Source: Pseudomonadota bacterium (GTDB taxonomy: Bacteria; Myxococcota_A; UBA9160; JADFDR01). Taken from it: DNA of 59,707 bases. Position numbers and translations under genes: made by a program. The stretch covers positions 1 to 59,707 of the forward strand of contig PIVT01000018.1 in assembly GCA_003353845.1 (NCBI GenBank). The letters run 5' to 3'. Below, piece by piece: positions 7,556-16,735 of the stretch; within the stretch, counting starts at the first letter, position 1; each line of letters begins with the position of its first letter. The notes below the pieces were generated by a model. It worked only from the letters and a program-made list of their open reading frames with translations, was not told the DNA's origin and did no database searches.

Positions 7556-9589
7556 ATGGCCATCGAGCTCACACCGGTCCTGCTGGACCGGGTACAGAAC
7601 ACGCTGCGTTGCCTCGCCATTGACTGTGTCAATGCCGCGAATTCGGGGCATCCCGGCGCGCCCATGGGCATGGCCGCCATGGCCGTTGAACTTTGGGACA
7701 ACCATTTGCGCTTTGATCCCTCGGACCCCGATTGGCCCCTGCGCGATCGCTTCGTCTTGTCGGCCGGTCACGCTTCCGCCCTGATCTACAGCCTGCTTCA
7801 TATGTTCGGTTACGAAATGCCCATGGGCGAATTGCGGAATTTCCGACAATTGGGTTCGCGTACACCGGGACATCCAGAGTACGGACACACCCCGGGCGTC
7901 GAGGTCACCACCGGGCCCTTGGGGGCGGGATTTGCCCATGGCGTCGGCATGGCCCTGGCGGCGAGGATGACGCGATCGAAATTTGCCGTTCGCGACGGCG
8001 ATCAGTGGGTCGGGCCGGGTCAGCACTTGGTGTACGGCATCGTCAGTGATGGCGACATGATGGAAGGCATCTCTTCTGAGGCGGGATCCCTCGCGGGCCA
8101 TTTGGGCTTGGGCAACCTGATTTACTTGTATGACGACAATCAGATTACCATCGATGGCAGCACCAATATTTCCTTCTCGGAGGATGTGCGGGCTCGCTTC
8201 GAGGCCCAGAGCTGGCATGTCCAGCGCTGTGATGGCAATGACACGGAGGCCATCAAAGATGCGTTGAAGGCCGCTCGCCAAGAGACCGAGCGCCCCTCTC
8301 TCATTATCTGCCGCACGACCATTGGTTACGGAAGTCCGAACAAAGCTGGCACTTCAGGTGTGCACGGCTCCCCCTTGGGAGAAGAGGAAGCCAAGGCCAC
8401 CAAGCGTGCCTTGGGCTGGCCCCCCGAAGCCCAATTCCTAGTTCCCGATGACGTTCGCGATTATCTGAATCAGTGTGTGCTTGCCAAACGGATTCAACGT
8501 CGTGAAATGGACAGCAACCTGGCGGGTTGGCAGCGACATCACGCTGCGTTGGCTGCCGAGTGGAAGCTCTGCCGCTCGCGCAAGACGCCGACGGATCTCG
8601 TTGCGCGCTTGACGGAAGGCCTGGAGAAAAAAGACGCAGCGACGCGAAAACATTCCCACGAGATCATCAACCGGTTGGCTGAAGCCCTGCCGTGTTTGGT
8701 GGGTGGATCCGCTGACCTGGCCTGTTCGAACCTGACCACCATCAAGAGCAGCGGTGCTGTGGGTCAGGCCGATGAAAATGGCGATCGCTACTCGGGGCGG
8801 AACATCAATTTCGGAATTCGCGAGCACGCCATGGGCGGCATCGTCAACGGCATGGCCTTGGATGGCACCTTCCTGCCCTTTGGCGCGACCTTCTTGGTAT
8901 TCAGTGATTATGTCAGGCCCGCTGTGCGCCTGGCGGCTCTCATGGGCATTCGCTCCACCTTTGTCTTTACCCACGATTCCATTTACGTGGGCGAGGATGG
9001 CCCCACTCATCAGCCCATCGAACACGTGGACTCCCTGCGCATTATCCCGGGCCTGACGGTTCTGCGGCCGGCCGACGGAATTGAAACGGCCATGGCCTGG
9101 GCCTGGGTGGCGCAAGCCGCCGACGGTCCGGCAGCGCTGGTCCTCACGCGACAAACCCTTCCGGCCTTGGGAAGACCCGCGGGCTTCGTGCTGGAGGACA
9201 TCTGGAAAGGTGCTTATGTCTTGCGCGACGTGGAGGGAGAGGCACAGGGCACCTTATTGGCTACGGGTTCAGAAGTGTCCTTAGCGGTGTCAGTAGCGGA
9301 GCAATTGCAGGGGGAGGGGATTTCCTTGCGCGTGGTTTCCATGCCCAGCACGGAACTCTTTGATGCTCAGCCCGAAGACTATCGCAATGCGGTCTTGCCA
9401 CCGGAGGGCGCGCCGGTCATCGCCATGGAAGCGGGAATGGGCGAGACACTGCGCAAATACCTGGGCAGCCGTGGCCTGTTGTATGCCATCCAGCGCTTTG
9501 GTGCCTCGGGGCCGGGTGGCCAAGTGGCGGCCATGCTCGGCTTTACGCCTGAGAAGGCGGCTGCGGCGGTTCGCAATCACCTGAGTTAA
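7556..9589 (+). CDS. tkt: Transketolase
   Basis: 677 residues, typical of bacterial transketolase, which moves two-carbon ketol units between sugar phosphates in the pentose phosphate and Calvin pathways using thiamine diphosphate. The N-terminal PP domain carries [15 protein letters not shown] (about 23-37) and the thiamine/magnesium motif SDGDMMEG...YDDN (about 164-200). The pyrimidine domain has [11 protein letters not shown] (about 419-429) with the catalytic glutamate. AGGAG precedes the ATG at 7556. It stands 153 bases after tRNA-Pro and is followed by a response regulator gene. Confidence 0.97.
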   Translation: MAIELTPVLLDRVQNTLRCLAIDCVNAANSGHPGAPMGMAAMAVELWDNHLRFDPSDPDWPLRDRFVLSAGHASALIYSLLHMFGYEMPMGELRNFRQLGSRTPGHPEYGHTPGVEVTTGPLGAGFAHGVGMALAARMTRSKFAVRDGDQWVGPGQHLVYGIVSDGDMMEGISSEAGSLAGHLGLGNLIYLYDDNQITIDGSTNISFSEDVRARFEAQSWHVQRCDGNDTEAIKDALKAARQETERPSLIICRTTIGYGSPNKAGTSGVHGSPLGEEEAKATKRALGWPPEAQFLVPDDVRDYLNQCVLAKRIQRREMDSNLAGWQRHHAALAAEWKLCRSRKTPTDLVARLTEGLEKKDAATRKHSHEIINRLAEALPCLVGGSADLACSNLTTIKSSGAVGQADENGDRYSGRNINFGIREHAMGGIVNGMALDGTFLPFGATFLVFSDYVRPAVRLAALMGIRSTFVFTHDSIYVGEDGPTHQPIEHVDSLRIIPGLTVLRPADGIETAMAWAWVAQAADGPAALVLTRQTLPALGRPAGFVLEDIWKGAYVLRDVEGEAQGTLLATGSEVSLAVSVAEQLQGEGISLRVVSMPSTELFDAQPEDYRNAVLPPEGAPVIAMEAGMGETLRKYLGSRGLLYAIQRFGASGPGGQVAAMLGFTPEKAAAAVRNHLS

Positions 9590-9638
9590 AAAGCGCCAGA
9601 GAGACAGAACCTCTGAGACAAGAGACGGGAAGGTGGAC

Positions 9639-10019
9639 ATGGCTTCGGAAAACTCCAAGTTGGTTCTCGTGGTGGAAGATGAAGAAGCGCTCTTGCGCCT
9701 GGCCAGGCGCGTCATCGAACAAACCGGCGTGGAAACCTTGGGGGCCTTGGACGGGGACGCTGCCTTGGCGGCCGTGGCCGAGCACGGGGATCGCATCTTC
9801 TCGGTCCTGATCGATGTAGGCATCCCTCCCATGGGTGCCGAGGCCTTGCTGCAGCAGATGCTCTCCCAAACGTTTCAGCCGGGGATCGTGCTGACCAGCG
9901 GGGCGGCTTGCTCAGTCGAAATGACGCGTTTCTTAGATGAACGGGGCGGAAAATTCTTACCCAAGCCCTTTTCTCCAAGGGATTTGAAGCACGCCATCCA
10001 GAATGGACTAGCTGAATAG
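9639..10019 (+). CDS. Single-domain response regulator
   Basis: 126 residues, a REC domain with nothing attached. Acidic pocket VVEDEE near residue 10, the phospho-acceptor region LIDVGIPPMG (Asp about 58), a Ser in VLTSG and the conserved Lys in KFLPKPFSP are all present. The start is placed at the ATG at 9639, with GGGAAGG five bases upstream, rather than the GTG at 9633. Such proteins shuttle phosphate or bind a partner; no kinase is adjacent. Confidence 0.85.
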   Translation: MASENSKLVLVVEDEEALLRLARRVIEQTGVETLGALDGDAALAAVAEHGDRIFSVLIDVGIPPMGAEALLQQMLSQTFQPGIVLTSGAACSVEMTRFLDERGGKFLPKPFSPRDLKHAIQNGLAE

Positions 10020-10047
10020 GCCCCTTCGCCCGTAGTCTTCAAGAATC

Positions 10048-11325
10048 ATGACCCAGATCATTTTACATGCCGACATGGATGCTTTCTTTGCTGCGGTGGA
10101 GCAACGGGACCGTCCGGAATTGCGGGGCCGACCGGTAGTGGTGGGCGGGTTGTCCGACCGAGGCGTGGTTTCGACGGCGAGTTATGAAGCGCGGGTCTTT
10201 GGCGTGGGGTCGGCCATGCCCATGCTCGAAGCGCGCACGCGCTGTCCCGACGCGGTCTTTCTCCCCGGAAACATGAAGCGCTACGTCGAAGTCTCCAGAA
10301 CGATTTTCTCGATTTTTGAGCGATTCTCCCCTTTGGTTGAGGGGATTTCCCTGGATGAGGCCTTCCTCGACCTCAGCGGTACGCAGCGCTTGTTGGGGGC
10401 GCCTGCGCAGGTGGGTCAGAAATTACGCAAATCTGTGTATGAGGAAACGGGTCTCGCGATCTCCGTGGGGATTGCACCTGTGAAGATGGTGGCCAAGATC
10501 GCCAGCGACGAAGCCAAACCCGATGGCTTGCTCGAAGTTCAGGCCCATGAAGTGCGCGACTTCCTGGGCGCGCTTCCCGTGGGACGGTTGTGGGGCGTCG
10601 GTCCGGTAGGGCGTCAACGTTTGGAACGAGCGGGTTATCGCAAGATCTGCCAATTGGCACAGGCCGAGGAAGAGACTCTGCGCAGGGCCTTGGGTGAGTG
10701 GGGCGAGTGGGGTGTGGGGTTGGCGAGCTTGGCTCGAGGCGAAGATGAGCGCGGCGTCGAGCACTCGCGCGTGGCGAGTTCCTATGGCGAAGAGAATACC
10801 TTTGCCCAAGATGTTTGTGATCTGGAGCCCCTGGAGCGGGCCATCCGTCGCCATGCCGAGGCCGTGGCGCGGCGCTTGCGCAAGGACGAAAAGCTGGGGC
10901 GTGTGGTGGTGCTGAAGCTAAAACTCGGTCGGCGTCGAAGCCGTGGCCCGCGCGGCTATCCACAACACACGCGTCAATGCATTCTTCCTAGCTATTCCGA
11001 CGATGGCAGCACCCTTGCGCAGGCGGCTCAGGCCTTGCTGCGCGAGTTTGGCTGTGGGGAACCCATTCGGTTGATCGGTGTGACGGTTCGGGACCTGGTG
11101 ACGCGGGGAGAAGCGGAGCAGGGGCAACTGGGTTTGTTCGAGGCCTTTGCTGATACGCCCGAAAGCGAAAAGGGCAAAGCCGTCGCTCGTCGGAGCCAAT
11201 TAAATACGGCCGTGGATGAGCTGACTTCTCGTTTTGGGAAAGGGGCCGTGAGTTGGGCGGGCGAGGCGCTGCTGGAGCCGGCGGGGCTGCACGATCGCGC
11301 CAAAAGCGGTGACACGGAAACCTGA
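10048..11325 (+). CDS. dinB: DNA polymerase IV (Y family)
   Basis: 425 residues. Catalytic motifs are intact: HADMDAFFAAVEQRD at the N-terminus (first Asp), GISLDEAFLDL (about 97-107, paired acidic residues), then SVGIAPVKMVAKIASDEAKPDG of the palm and a helix-hairpin-helix region LWGVGPVGRQRLERAG. A little-finger domain follows. The C-terminus has an extra tail of about 60 residues after LGLFE, which looks like a beta-clamp-binding motif (QLGLFEAF). Error-prone lesion-bypass synthesis is the expected role. No LexA box was recognised upstream. Confidence 0.96.
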   Translation: MTQIILHADMDAFFAAVEQRDRPELRGRPVVVGGLSDRGVVSTASYEARVFGVGSAMPMLEARTRCPDAVFLPGNMKRYVEVSRTIFSIFERFSPLVEGISLDEAFLDLSGTQRLLGAPAQVGQKLRKSVYEETGLAISVGIAPVKMVAKIASDEAKPDGLLEVQAHEVRDFLGALPVGRLWGVGPVGRQRLERAGYRKICQLAQAEEETLRRALGEWGEWGVGLASLARGEDERGVEHSRVASSYGEENTFAQDVCDLEPLERAIRRHAEAVARRLRKDEKLGRVVVLKLKLGRRRSRGPRGYPQHTRQCILPSYSDDGSTLAQAAQALLREFGCGEPIRLIGVTVRDLVTRGEAEQGQLGLFEAFADTPESEKGKAVARRSQLNTAVDELTSRFGKGAVSWAGEALLEPAGLHDRAKSGDTET

Positions 11326-11373
11326 AGCGAGCAGGTCAAGGGCCCGGGCAGCGGCAGGGGTGTTCTCGCAGGT

Positions 11374-11379
11374 TATACT
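11374..11379 (+). promoter_or_regulatory. Possible -10 box for a leaderless gloA transcript
   Basis: TATACT ends six bases before the gloA ATG at 11386, and no Shine-Dalgarno sequence lies between. If used, the transcript would begin at or very near the start codon. No good -35 element is visible, so the call is tentative. Confidence 0.3.
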
Positions 11380-11385
11380 GAGCCC

Positions 11386-11784
11386 ATGCAATTTCTACAT
11401 ACCATGATTCGCGTGCGCGATCTCGACGCCTCGGTTCACTTCTATTGTGACGTGCTAGGTCTGCGTGAGTTGCGCCGGAAAGATTTCCCGGGTGGGCGTT
11501 TTACCTTGGTCTTTGTCGGCTTGGGAGACGAAGGCGACCACACCGTGATTGAACTGACCCATAACTGGGATCAGGATGATTATGAAATGGGTGACGCCTT
11601 CGGCCATCTCGCCTTTGGGGTGGATGATATTTATGCAACCTGTGACGCCTTGCGCGCTGCGGGCGCGAAGATCACACGCGAACCCGGACCGATGCAACAT
11701 GGAAGCACCGTGATCGCTTTTTTGCGGGACCCCGATGGCTACGCCATTGAGTTGATTCAAAACAAGGGCAGTGATCATGAGTAA
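11386..11784 (+). CDS. gloA: Lactoylglutathione lyase (glyoxalase I)
   Basis: 132 residues, two beta-alpha-beta-beta-beta vicinal-oxygen-chelate modules. The protein begins FLHTMIRVRDLDASVHFY, as in GloA, contains TVIELTHNW (metal-ligand Glu about 56), GHLAFGVDDIY (His about 74) and RDPDGYAIELIQ (Glu about 122). It converts the methylglyoxal-glutathione hemithioacetal to S-lactoylglutathione in the cytoplasm. The four metal ligands (two His, two Glu) can be placed. It may lack a leader (see 11374). Confidence 0.95.
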   Translation: MQFLHTMIRVRDLDASVHFYCDVLGLRELRRKDFPGGRFTLVFVGLGDEGDHTVIELTHNWDQDDYEMGDAFGHLAFGVDDIYATCDALRAAGAKITREPGPMQHGSTVIAFLRDPDGYAIELIQNKGSDHE

Positions 11785-11819
11785 CACGCGCCGCTCATTC
11801 ATGGGTGAGGTGTAAAATT

Positions 11820-12806
11820 TTGCCCCATGTTCGACGACTCCCCTTTGTTGGCACAGCGCTGCTGCTTGTTTGGCTCGCGCTCGCCTGTCGACCCGCGCAG
11901 GAATTGCCCCAAGCGCCCCGGGTCGTGACGTCGATTCCTCCGCTCGCCATGTTGGCTCGTGAAGTGCGAGGCAATGCCGAGGCCGTGAATTCCTTTCTCC
12001 CCCCCGGTGCCAACCCGCATCAGTTTGAACCCCGTCCCTCAGACGTGCGCCGCGCCGGTCAGGCCTCTGTCATTGTGCACATCGGGTTGGGGTTCGACGA
12101 CTGGGTATTGCCGCTCATGCAGGAGGTGGAAGGGGATTTGAAATCAGTGATCCGTTGCTCGGATCATGTGAAACTCATGCCCCTGACGAGTGTCGAGGCG
12201 TTGGAAGAAGTGAACCCTGACCCCGCACATGGGAAGGCTTGGGATCCTCATTTTTGGTTGGATCCCGAGGCTGCCGCAGGGATCGGAGTCCAACTGGCTG
12301 AGGTCCTTGGGCAGCAAGATTCGGCTCGTGCCAATGACTATCGGGCTCGGGCTGACGATTTTTCCATGCGCATGGCGCAACTGGATGCCGACTTGAGCCA
12401 TCAATTGAAAGCCCTGCGCGGTACTCGTTTCATCGCTACACATGCGGGCTGGGCCTATTTTGCGCGGCGTTATGGTTTGGAGCAAGTGGCCGTTGTGGAA
12501 TTGGCGCCGGGCAGGGAGCCGGGTCCGCGCAGCCTGGCACGTCTCATGGAATTGGCGCGCCGAGAAAATGTGCAGGCCATTTTTTCCGAAGTTCAGTTGT
12601 CCGATGGCAGTGCCCGCGTGTTGGCCAGCGAATTGAACCTGCCCGTGATCGTCTTGGATCCATTAGGTGGGGCCGGTGTCCCGGGACGCGAGAGCCTTGA
12701 AGATCTCCTGCGTTGGAATGCCCAGCGCATCCAAGATGCATTACAAAAAGACGCGTTGCAAAAAGACGCATTACAAAAAGACGCGTTACAAAAGGAAACT
12801 GAATAA
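11820..12806 (+). CDS. Metal ABC transporter substrate-binding lipoprotein (ZnuA-like)
   Basis: About 328 residues from the TTG at 11820, with GAGGTG seven bases upstream; a GTG at 11805 is in frame but less well placed. The signal ends in a lipobox ALAC. Cluster A-I binding-protein features follow: GANPHQFEPRPSD (first His ligand), DPHFWLDPE (second His) and FIATHAGWAYFARRYG (third His). The His/Asp-rich loop typical of zinc-specific ZnuA is reduced to a few residues (PAHGKAWDPH). No permease or ATPase gene is adjacent, so it is an orphan or works with a distant transporter. The C-terminus carries four copies of DALQK. Confidence 0.85.
   Translation: MPHVRRLPFVGTALLLVWLALACRPAQELPQAPRVVTSIPPLAMLAREVRGNAEAVNSFLPPGANPHQFEPRPSDVRRAGQASVIVHIGLGFDDWVLPLMQEVEGDLKSVIRCSDHVKLMPLTSVEALEEVNPDPAHGKAWDPHFWLDPEAAAGIGVQLAEVLGQQDSARANDYRARADDFSMRMAQLDADLSHQLKALRGTRFIATHAGWAYFARRYGLEQVAVVELAPGREPGPRSLARLMELARRENVQAIFSEVQLSDGSARVLASELNLPVIVLDPLGGAGVPGRESLEDLLRWNAQRIQDALQKDALQKDALQKDALQKETE
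12735..12794 (+). repeat. Four tandem 15-bp units encoding DALQK
   Basis: Four in-frame 15-base units at the very end of the binding-protein gene encode DALQK four times. Units 1 and 3 use GCATTA and units 2 and 4 use GCGTTG or GCGTTA, so the array looks like a duplicated 30-base pair of units. Such an array can change copy number by replication slippage without breaking the frame. Confidence 0.9.
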
Positions 12807-13126
12807 TGGGAAAGACCACCGGATCCGATCGTAAGTACTTGCGCCAATTGGCTCACCCCTTAAAGCCCCTGGTGCAGGTGGGTGCGGCTGGCGTCACCGA
12901 TGCCTTGATTGCGGCCGTGGACACAGCGCTCAGTGATCATGAACTGATCAAGATTCGCTTTCTCGATTACAAGGGAGAGAAAAAAGAACTTGCGGGCCAG
13001 ATCGCTGAGAACACGGGAGCGGATATCGCCGGTGTGATCGGTCATGTGGCAATTTTGTATCGAGAAGCGCCGGATGAAGAAAAGCGAAAAGTCATCCTTC
13101 CTTCGACACAGCGCGCGAAGTCCTAA
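12806..13126 (+). CDS. yhbY: YhbY/CRS1 RNA-binding protein
   Basis: 106 residues, a single CRM domain. It starts with RKYLRQLAHPLKPLVQVG and continues with VDTALSDHELIKIRF and the GxxG-like loop region, all usual for YhbY, a protein bound to pre-50S ribosomal particles. Its ATG overlaps the previous stop by one base (TAATG), so it is translationally coupled to the binding-protein gene, and it runs into the helicase gene after 11 bases. No functional link between these three is implied beyond shared transcription. Confidence 0.93.
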   Translation: MGKTTGSDRKYLRQLAHPLKPLVQVGAAGVTDALIAAVDTALSDHELIKIRFLDYKGEKKELAGQIAENTGADIAGVIGHVAILYREAPDEEKRKVILPSTQRAKS

Positions 13127-13137
13127 GTCGGTAAACG

Positions 13138-15732
13138 GTGTCCTTTCCCTCACTCCTTTCGCGTGTGCCCGCAGCAGGCAGTTGTGACTCCGGCGAGCTG
13201 GTGGAACGCTTCGTCGATTGGATCAGTGAGTGCGAGCTATCGCTTTACCCCGCGCAGGAAGAAGCCATTCTAGAAGTCATGGCAGGCAATCATGTGGTGC
13301 TGAGTACGCCCACGGGTTCCGGAAAGTCCATGGTCGCGCTCGCCCAGCATTTCAAGGCCTTGAGCGAGGGGAAACGCTCCTTCTATACGACTCCCATTAA
13401 AGCCTTGGCCACCGAAAAATTCTTTGACCTCTGTCACCTCTTCGGACCCGAGAACGTCGGGCTACTCACCGGTGATGCCAGCATCAATGCCGAAGCTCCG
13501 ATCATGGGCTGTACGCAAGAAGTTCTGGCCAATATGTCTCTGCGCATGGGAGATTCTCTCGGCGCTCCTTATGTGGTCATGGATGAGTTCCACTATTACG
13601 GGGATCGCGATCGCGGCTGGGCCTGGCAGGTGCCCTTGCTCACCTTGCCGCACACTCAGTTCTTGCTGATGTCGGCCACCCTGGGCAATACCCACACCTT
13701 GCGTTTGAAACTCGAAGCCCGCACGGGCCGCAAAGCCGTCGAAGTGCATTCCGTGGAACGGCCGGTTCCCCTTGATTACCGCTATAGCGAGAAGCCTTTG
13801 CAGGACACGGTCCAGAGCTTGCTCCGAAAGGGCAAGGCGCCCATCTATGTCGTCAACTTTACCCACCGCGATTGTGCCGAGCGTGCGCAGGCGCTTACCA
13901 GCATCAAGGTGTGCGATCAAACCGAACGCCGCGCCATCGGCAAAGTGCTCGCGGGTGTGCGTTTCTCCAGTCCCTATGGGAAAGATGTGAAGCGATTTTT
14001 GAGTGCTGGGATTGGTGTTCACTTTGCGGGCTTGCTCCCCAAGTATCGCCTCTTGGTCGAGCAGTTGGCGCAGAAGGGGTTGCTCAAAGTCATTTGCGGG
14101 ACGGACACCTTGGGTGTCGGCGTGAATATCCCCATTCGCACCGTGCTCTTCACGCAGCTTTCGAAATTTGATGGTGAGAAGGTACGCATGTTGCGCGTGC
14201 GGGATTTTCAGCAGATCGCGGGACGGGCAGGGCGTAAAGGTTTCGACGAACAGGGCAGCGTGGTGGCCCAGGCGCCCGACTATGTCATTGAGAACCAGAA
14301 GTTGGCGGCCAAAGCGCAGGGGGCCAAGCGCCCCAAGAAGGTGATGCGCAAGAAACCACCGCCGGGGTTTGTGGGGTGGAGCGAAAAAACCTTTGAGAAA
14401 TTAACCCAAGGTCTCCCCGAAGCCTTGGAGTCTCAATTTCGCGTCACACACGGGATGATGTTGTCGCTCTTGCCACGCGAAGGTGAGGGAGAGACGGATT
14501 TAGATGTGATGGCTCCCGTTGAAGAGTGTGGTTATCGGAGACTGGTTCGCTTGATTGCAACTTCACATGGTGGAGAACGCCAGAAAAGTCGGCTGTACCG
14601 GGAGGCGGCCGTGTTGTTTCGCGCCTTGCACAACGCGGGGTTGGTGCACATCGAGAGAGATCCCCTCTCGGGTCGCATGCGCCCCTATGTTCCCGCCAGC
14701 TTTCAATATGAATTCTCCCTGCACCAGGCCCTTTCCTTGTTCTTGATTGAAGTCATCGATGCCTTGGATCGAGAACATCCGAGCTACGCCTTGGATTTGC
14801 TGAGCGCGGTGGAGGCCATTCTTGAAAATCCGCGCGTGGTTCTGATGCAGCAGGTGCGCAAGGAAAAAGACAAACTCATGGCGCAGATGAAGGCGGAGCG
14901 TGTCCCCTACGAAGAGCGCATGGAAAAATTGAAAGAAGTCACGTACCCGCAGCCCTGCGCAGATTTTTTGTACGCGGCGTTTTCGGTCTTCTCGCAGAAC
15001 CATCCATGGGTGGGGCAGGAAGCGATTCGTCCCAAAGGCATCGCGCGAGAGATGGTCGAGCAGTACAGCACTTTCGACGACTTTGTGCGCAGGCTCGGTA
15101 TTCAGCGCGCCGAGGGCGTTTTGCTGCGTTACTTGAGTCAGGTATTTCAGGTGTTGATGCAGACGGTCCCAGAAGCGGCGCGCACGGAAGAAGTCTACGA
15201 CTTGTTGAGTTACATCGGAAACATCGTCGAGACGGTGGACTCCAGTTTGATGGATGAGTGGGAACTCATGAAAAAGCGCGTGGCCTTGAGCGCTGAACTG
15301 GATGAGGAAGATCTCGCAGAATTGGAGCGTCTTCCGGCGCCGGAGGCTGTTCAGCAGCCGGACCAGGTGCGCTCGGCGCTTTCGCAGATCCGGCGCGCTG
15401 CACATGAATTGCTGCGCAGCCTTGCGCGGGAAGACTATCCACAAGTGCTCGCGCTATTGGATCAAGATTCGGAGGACCCTTGGGACGTACGCCGCCTCAA
15501 GACGGCGTTGGAGCCTTTTTATCAGCAGTACGATGAGATTTTATTTACACCCGAAGCGCGCAGGTCCAATGCCACGCGCATTGAGGTTGTGAAACCGGGA
15601 TGTTGGCGCGTTCAACAAACCCTGATGGATCCCGCAGGCGACAACTTCTGGTATGTCGATCTTGAGGTGACGGCGACTTCGGTGAAGGATGCGAGCGCCT
15701 TGCGAGTTCGATTGAAGCAAATCGCTTCCTGA
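13138..15732 (+). CDS. Ski2-like DEAD/DEAH-box helicase with DUF3516-type C-terminus
   Basis: 864 residues from a GTG. Superfamily 2 motifs are in order: Q-like region, motif I STPTGSGKS (about 57-65), motif Ia TTPIKALA, motif II MDEFHYY (about 150-156; DEFH rather than DEAH or DEVH), motif III SATLG, and motif VI QIAGRAGRKGFDEQG (about 359-373). The remaining 450 residues are helical and match the kind of C-terminus called DUF3516 in actinobacterial and proteobacterial relatives. Likely an ATP-driven RNA or DNA unwinding enzyme in the cytoplasm. The intact VI motif with two Arg fingers suggests activity. It ends a four-gene run with gloA, the lipoprotein and yhbY. Confidence 0.9.
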   Translation: MSFPSLLSRVPAAGSCDSGELVERFVDWISECELSLYPAQEEAILEVMAGNHVVLSTPTGSGKSMVALAQHFKALSEGKRSFYTTPIKALATEKFFDLCHLFGPENVGLLTGDASINAEAPIMGCTQEVLANMSLRMGDSLGAPYVVMDEFHYYGDRDRGWAWQVPLLTLPHTQFLLMSATLGNTHTLRLKLEARTGRKAVEVHSVERPVPLDYRYSEKPLQDTVQSLLRKGKAPIYVVNFTHRDCAERAQALTSIKVCDQTERRAIGKVLAGVRFSSPYGKDVKRFLSAGIGVHFAGLLPKYRLLVEQLAQKGLLKVICGTDTLGVGVNIPIRTVLFTQLSKFDGEKVRMLRVRDFQQIAGRAGRKGFDEQGSVVAQAPDYVIENQKLAAKAQGAKRPKKVMRKKPPPGFVGWSEKTFEKLTQGLPEALESQFRVTHGMMLSLLPREGEGETDLDVMAPVEECGYRRLVRLIATSHGGERQKSRLYREAAVLFRALHNAGLVHIERDPLSGRMRPYVPASFQYEFSLHQALSLFLIEVIDALDREHPSYALDLLSAVEAILENPRVVLMQQVRKEKDKLMAQMKAERVPYEERMEKLKEVTYPQPCADFLYAAFSVFSQNHPWVGQEAIRPKGIAREMVEQYSTFDDFVRRLGIQRAEGVLLRYLSQVFQVLMQTVPEAARTEEVYDLLSYIGNIVETVDSSLMDEWELMKKRVALSAELDEEDLAELERLPAPEAVQQPDQVRSALSQIRRAAHELLRSLAREDYPQVLALLDQDSEDPWDVRRLKTALEPFYQQYDEILFTPEARRSNATRIEVVKPGCWRVQQTLMDPAGDNFWYVDLEVTATSVKDASALRVRLKQIAS

Positions 15733-15865
15733 CAAATTGCCGCACTGCCCCAGGAGCACGTCAGGTTAAACGTGATTTGCAGATGTGGTAGCATTGTTGA
15801 AATCAGCGGTGAGGTTCGGCCCGGCCGAGTAACATCGATTGGTATGGTTTTGATAGGAGCTATGC

Positions 15866-16608
15866 ATGAATTTCTTTTCCAATTTTACTTGGGCAGTCCC
15901 GAAAGCGTTTTCAGACGCAGTGGCATCATGTCGCTTTGAAGAAGGGGACATGCTCTATGATACGCCGAAAGCCTATGAAGTTGATTGGGAAGATGCAATT
16001 AAATGCACAACTCATTTTCTGCAGGTGAAATTCACTGCGCATGCAGTTCCTGTCGAAGGAAAAAAATCGGTGGGGTATTTGGAAAGCATTGGAATTCGGA
16101 AGTGCGAATCGAACTCTACAAAAACCAAGAGAAGGTAGGCGTTGGACAAATAAGGACAACGCAAGGGCGCCTATATACCGCCCTGTGGAAAGGTGACTTA
16201 AGTGTTTTAGAACTTAATTCTGAAGAACCCCCGATCCCTCTTGGCGTTCGACAGGTAACTAGAAAATTGAAGGAAGTGAGAATCTCGGCACTGGAATATG
16301 CTGTTGGTTTCCCTGTTTTTGCCATGGCTCTCGATCGGTCGAATCAAACATCAAGAGAAAAATATCTAAAAGTTCACGCTAAATTGAGGAAACATCTATC
16401 TAGCAAGCCACAGTTACTAGCTCCCCAGCGTGCTGGACTGGAGGATTGGGATGCTGTTGCACCAACAGTAGAGGTGGCGTTCTTTTCAGTGAATGGAATA
16501 AACCGTGAACAGCTTGAGTTCTTAGTTAAAGAAGCTGTTTATGTACCAGCGAAAAATACAGAGAAGCCGAATTTTAGGCTTGCTGCTCATGGTGAGATAT
16601 TCGAATGA
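15866..16608 (+). CDS. Hypothetical protein split by a -1 frameshift
   Basis: Two overlapping frames together make one plausible gene. The first starts at the ATG at 15866, with AGGAG six bases upstream, and runs to 16138. The second is open to 16608 but has no good start. At 16060-16066 the first frame reads A AAA AAA, a canonical -1 slippery heptamer in the right phase; slipping there would give a fusion of about 247 residues reading VPVEGKKIGGVFGKHW across the joint. I do not recognise the protein. The region is clearly more AT-rich than its neighbours, suggesting recent acquisition. A sequencing error in the A7 run, a decayed gene or programmed frameshifting are all possible. Confidence 0.5.
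16060..16066 (+). other. Slippery heptamer A AAA AAA
   Basis: Seven adenines in the phase X XXY YYZ of the upstream frame, where a -1 slip joins the two halves of the gene at 15866-16608. A stimulatory downstream structure was not obvious. Confidence 0.5.
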
Positions 16609-16735
16609 AGGTAGTTGGCTATTTAGTAAGCACTGATAGATGCTAATTCTGATTGATAGACCGGTGGCAGCCCGTGGCTGACCCGGTGAGTTTGGTTTTG
16701 ATGTAACGAATAAAGTTCTTTTGGGGGGTGAAGCA

